A model generated the notes under the pieces. It saw only the letters and a program-made list of their open reading frames with translations. It did no database searches and was not told the DNA's origin. Shown piece after piece: positions 6,656 through 8,847 of a stretch of DNA of 8,847 nucleotides. The stretch's first letter is position 1. Every line of letters starts with the position of its first letter. Source of the stretch: JAGOBX01 sp017999075 [NCBI: Candidatus Babelota bacterium] (GTDB taxonomy: Bacteria > JAGOBX01); the NCBI GenBank assembly GCA_017999075.1, contig JAGOBX010000123.1:1-8847 (forward strand), in the 5' to 3' direction. A program made the position numbers and the translations under genes.

Positions 6656-8084
6656 TTCAGATGAAATTAAATTTATTGATACTTCTCTCGGCGATGAAAC
6701 CGGCAGGGTTTTTATATGGGAAAATCGCGTTTTCAGAGCTATACGCAACGATTCTTCAGAACGTGTTAAAGAACTTTTTTCCTGCGGATTGTTATATGAA
6801 CTTATATCAAAAAAAATGTTTCCTGAATCAACCATAACCGAATACGAGATTGAGAATTATTCGCTGATAATAGAGCATAATAAAATTTCGTTTGTCACTT
6901 ATCCGTATGAATGGAGCTGGTCAATGCTGAAAGACGCAGCCTCTTTAATAATTGAAATAAACATTGTATGCATGAAATACGGATATCAGACTAAAGACTG
7001 CCATTCATACAATATTTTATTTGATGGAAGCCGCCCCAAATTTGTTGATCTTGGAAGTTTTGTAAAACGTAATAACAAAGATTCGGGTTGGAATGCGTAT
7101 GAGCAATTTCTGCAATATTATTACTATCCTCTTAAAATCTGGGGAAACGGAAACATGTTTATAGCTAAAGCAGTATTATCAGAATTGTATGAAATGCCTC
7201 ATTATGAATACTGGTATTATAAATTTCCTGTTATACGTTTTTTTAAAGTTGCTAAAATACGCAGGATAATAGAATTATGTTTTAAACTTAGAAAAATATC
7301 AGTGATAGCAAGACGTGAGAACTATAATACTAAAAAATATGCAGGATTTTTAAAAATGGCTGTTTTATTTGATAAATTGAAAATTCTGCCGTTTCAAAAA
7401 ATAGATTTTTATAAGATTCAAAATAAACTTGCCAAATTAACAAATTCAAAATGCGGAGATACGAGATGGTCGGCATACCATAATGCATACAAAGATTCTG
7501 CCGGAAATATAATTCCTTCAGAACGATTTAAATTTGTTATTGACCTGATTTCAAAATATCCTGTTTATTCAGTTGTAGAATTAGCTTGCAATCAAGGTAT
7601 TTTATCAATATTATTAAGCCGCCTGCCTCAAATAAAAAAAATTATCGCTACTGATTATGATGCAAACGCAGTAAATGTTTTATATAATTTCTGTTGTAAA
7701 AATAAAAACGATTATTATTCAAAAATAACGCCTGCTGTAATGAACTGTTTTTATCCTGAAATAGTAGGGCTTTGCATAAGACCTGAAATACGGTTTAAAT
7801 CTGATGTTGTTATTTCATTGGCTCTTACGCATCATCTTATTCTTAGGCAGAACATACCGATAGAATATATTTTTAAAACTTTTGCGTTATATACGGATAA
7901 ATATATAATAACGGAGTTTATGCCTCTTGGAATGTATGATGGTTCAGAAAGGTCAAAAAAAGTAAAACTTCCTGAATGGTATAATATAGAATGGTTCAGA
8001 AATGCATTTAAAAAATATTTTAATTTAGTTATAGAAGAAAAACTGGAGATAAACCGCATATTATTTTTTGGGGAAAAAATATGA
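6645..8084 (+). CDS. Kinase-like domain fused to SAM-dependent methyltransferase (NoeA-like)
   Basis: A 479-residue two-domain protein, probably cytoplasmic, that likely modifies the glycan made by its neighbours. The N-terminal half contains YPYEWSWSMLKDAA (86-99), then TKDCHSYNILF (116-126) and KFVDLGSF (132-139). These match a protein-kinase-type catalytic loop, D118-x4-N123, and a metal-binding aspartate, D135, in place of DFG. The usual ATP-site lysine is not evident; an arginine occurs in VFRAIR. The C-terminal half is a class I methyltransferase: VVELACNQGILSILLS (310-325) is the SAM-binding loop, IATDYDANAV (334-343) carries the acidic strand end, and LALTHHLILRQNIP with IITEFMPLGM (392-430) follows. 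From memory this order and these motifs match proteins annotated as nodulation protein NoeA-like methyltransferases. The start overlaps the previous gene by 11 nt and the stop overlaps the next ATG by 4 nt. The acceptor, and whether the kinase-like part is catalytic, are unknown. Confidence 0.85.
   Translation: MIINSDEIKFIDTSLGDETGRVFIWENRVFRAIRNDSSERVKELFSCGLLYELISKKMFPESTITEYEIENYSLIIEHNKISFVTYPYEWSWSMLKDAASLIIEINIVCMKYGYQTKDCHSYNILFDGSRPKFVDLGSFVKRNNKDSGWNAYEQFLQYYYYPLKIWGNGNMFIAKAVLSELYEMPHYEYWYYKFPVIRFFKVAKIRRIIELCFKLRKISVIARRENYNTKKYAGFLKMAVLFDKLKILPFQKIDFYKIQNKLAKLTNSKCGDTRWSAYHNAYKDSAGNIIPSERFKFVIDLISKYPVYSVVELACNQGILSILLSRLPQIKKIIATDYDANAVNVLYNFCCKNKNDYYSKITPAVMNCFYPEIVGLCIRPEIRFKSDVVISLALTHHLILRQNIPIEYIFKTFALYTDKYIITEFMPLGMYDGSERSKKVKLPEWYNIEWFRNAFKKYFNLVIEEKLEINRILFFGEKI
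8070..8074 (+). promoter_or_regulatory. Shine-Dalgarno-like site of the acetyltransferase gene
   Basis: GGGGA lies 6 nt before the ATG at 8081, inside the end of the methyltransferase gene. Together with the ATGA stop/start overlap it indicates translational coupling and supports this start. Confidence 0.55.
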
Positions 8085-8635
8085 TTATAAAAAAAAAAAT
8101 TATTAAATTTCTGCAAGTGATTTTTCAAATGGTTTTTTATAAAGTACGCTTTATGTTTAGAAAAATTAATGTTCATTATACATCGGCGGTATCTTTTTCA
8201 TCACGGCTTAGGCTTATTAATGGTGGCTCAATAACTGTAGGAAAAAATTCTGAAATCAGCGGAGCAGTTATTGAAACAAGAGGCGGTTCTATAAAAATCG
8301 GAGATTATTGTTTTATAGGGCCCTTTTCAGTAGTGTATGGACATGGAGGGCTTTCTATAGGAAATTATGTTATGATAGCTGCACATTCAATAATAATACC
8401 CGCTAATCATGAAATAAAAAAAAACGGGGAATATATGTATTGGCAGCTTGAAAAACGTAAGGGAATAATAATTGAAGATGATGTTTGGATTGGAGCAGGA
8501 TGTAAGATTTTGGATGGGGTGACAATTCGTAAAGGATCTGTTATAGGAGCTGGTTCTGTAGTTACAAAATCAACAGAACCTTATTCGGTAAATGCAGGTG
8601 TACCTGCGAAATTTATTAAATACAGGCCTGAATAA
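8081..8635 (+). CDS. Left-handed beta-helix (hexapeptide-repeat) O-acetyltransferase
   Basis: A 184-residue acyltransferase of the WbbJ/LacA/NodL-like group, expected to move acetyl from acetyl-CoA to a sugar hydroxyl as a trimer. Residues 1-30 are basic and hydrophobic (KKKIIKFLQVIFQMVFYKV) and may bind the membrane. Hexapeptide repeats start near 50 (ITVGKN, IKIGDY, LSIGNY). A loop with the probable catalytic histidine H110 in IIPANHE follows. More repeats come after it (IIIEDDVWIGAG, VTIRKGSVIGAGSVV), then the family-typical NAGVPAKFIKYRPE ending. All core parts are present and the length is normal. The start shares ATGA with the methyltransferase stop. Codons 3-7 span a run of eleven A bases; a one-base gain or loss would end the protein after 8 or 12 residues. 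The likely role is acetylation of the glycan or its precursor; the exact sugar is unknown. Confidence 0.93.
   Translation: MIIKKKIIKFLQVIFQMVFYKVRFMFRKINVHYTSAVSFSSRLRLINGGSITVGKNSEISGAVIETRGGSIKIGDYCFIGPFSVVYGHGGLSIGNYVMIAAHSIIIPANHEIKKNGEYMYWQLEKRKGIIIEDDVWIGAGCKILDGVTIRKGSVIGAGSVVTKSTEPYSVNAGVPAKFIKYRPE
8089..8099 (+). repeat. Homopolymer tract of 11 A at the 5' end of the acetyltransferase gene
   Basis: Eleven consecutive A bases begin in codon 3 of the acetyltransferase, the longest homopolymer I found in the window (others reach 10, 9 and 8). One extra A gives stop TAA after eight residues; one fewer gives stop TGA after twelve. The tract lies after the methyltransferase stop, so that gene is unaffected. 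Such tracts can slip during replication or transcription, but lysine-rich AT-rich genes also make them by chance. Confidence 0.9.
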
Positions 8636-8650
8636 AAAATAATATTTTTT
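8634..8650 (+). terminator. Possible AT-only hairpin at the acetyltransferase stop codon
   Basis: AAAAAAT (8634-8640) and ATTTTTT (8644-8650) are perfect reverse complements around a 3-nt AAT loop, starting within the TAA stop. With no G-C pair and the T-run inside the stem, it would be a poor terminator and is more likely an AT-rich coincidence. The operon probably continues into the gene 71 nt downstream. Confidence 0.2.
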
Positions 8651-8706
8651 GTATGAAAATATAAAAATTAAATTGTTCAGAATGGTATGGTATATAAAAA
8701 AATAAT

Positions 8707-8847
8707 ATGAAAAAAATTCTTATAATATTTCCTGATGAGTGGGTTGCATATTCTCCCACAATATTGAATTTTATTGAATGTTTTAAAAAATGCGGAGAAA
8801 CTTCTGTAATTGCATTTGACACTGAAAAATTCAGTAATAAGGATAAA
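8707..8847 (+). CDS. Probable glycosyltransferase, N-terminal 47 residues (cut by window edge)
   Basis: An ATG at 8707 opens a frame that runs unbroken to the last base and encodes 47 residues: MKKILIIFPDEWVAYSPTIL, then NFIECFKKCGETSVIAFDTE and FSNKDK. The start is a hydrophobic beta strand, then a loop, a helix (SPTILNFIECFKKCG) and a second strand (TSVIAFD). This is how the N-terminal Rossmann half of GT-B glycosyltransferases such as family 4 usually begins. It lies 71 nt after the acetyltransferase on the same strand, in keeping with a glycan cassette. No Shine-Dalgarno site is visible. The same fold start also occurs in other nucleotide-binding proteins, so the glycosyltransferase call rests partly on context. 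Confidence 0.6.
   Translation, partial: MKKILIIFPDEWVAYSPTILNFIECFKKCGETSVIAFDTEKFSNKDK

Noticed and set aside
6545-6835. Minus-strand ORF of 96 codons with a Cys/Ser-rich stretch
   Set aside because: The Cys/Ser run is the complement of the GCA/GCT alanine codons in the sense gene; it is a shadow.
7832-8176. Minus-strand ORF of 114 codons across the methyltransferase/acetyltransferase junction
   Set aside because: It lies antisense to two well-supported, overlapping genes; its Phe/Asn/Lys-rich product reflects the AT-rich complement.
8594-8607. Palindrome GCAGGT-GT-ACCTGC near the acetyltransferase end
   Set aside because: It encodes the conserved AGVPA motif of hexapeptide acyltransferases, so protein conservation explains it.
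8616-8822. Minus-strand ORF of 68 codons covering the 71-nt spacer and the last gene start
   Set aside because: The + strand frame from 8707 has a sensible Rossmann-like start; the antisense product has no features.

Overview
The window is a strongly AT-rich bacterial segment (AAA-lysine runs, all-AT spacers) that reads entirely on the + strand. It holds six complete genes and two genes cut by the window edges. A Wzx-type flippase followed by glycan-modifying enzymes points to a bacterium that exports a lipid-linked surface polysaccharide (O-antigen, capsule or similar), most probably Gram-negative. The phylum cannot be fixed from the sequence. Low GC and mixed use of Shine-Dalgarno sites (strong before the slipin gene, none visible before the flippase and its neighbour) fit several lineages.

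Left block (2-3115): the 3' three quarters of argH (argininosuccinate lyase), a slipin/stomatin-type SPFH membrane protein, and a cyclic amidohydrolase of the hydantoinase/dihydropyrimidinase type. They are tightly spaced (31 and 17 nt) with no visible promoter between them, so they are probably co-transcribed, although no shared pathway is evident.

A 120-bp all-AT spacer (3116-3235) follows. It contains weak hairpins and a TATAAT box and is the likely boundary between the two blocks.

Right block (3236-8847): a surface-glycan cassette. It encodes a Wzx-like flippase, a 651-residue protein with a GT-B glycosyltransferase-like C-terminal half, a two-domain protein joining a kinase-like N-terminus to a SAM-methyltransferase C-terminus (NoeA-like layout), a left-handed beta-helix O-acetyltransferase, and the first 47 codons of what looks like another glycosyltransferase. 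Three of its junctions are 6 nt apart or overlapping (11 and 4 nt), as in a translationally coupled operon. The likely joint role is sugar transfer, methyl and acetyl decoration, and membrane flipping of a surface glycan.

The points most worth a second look are the kinase-like/methyltransferase fusion, an 11-A tract in codons 3-7 of the acetyltransferase where any single-base slip truncates the protein, the changed substrate-pocket positions of the amidohydrolase, and the unrecognised N-terminal part of the 651-residue protein. I saw no RNA genes, CRISPR arrays, insertion sequences or att sites. I did not find a clearly undescribed system; the glycan cassette is the most unusual part.
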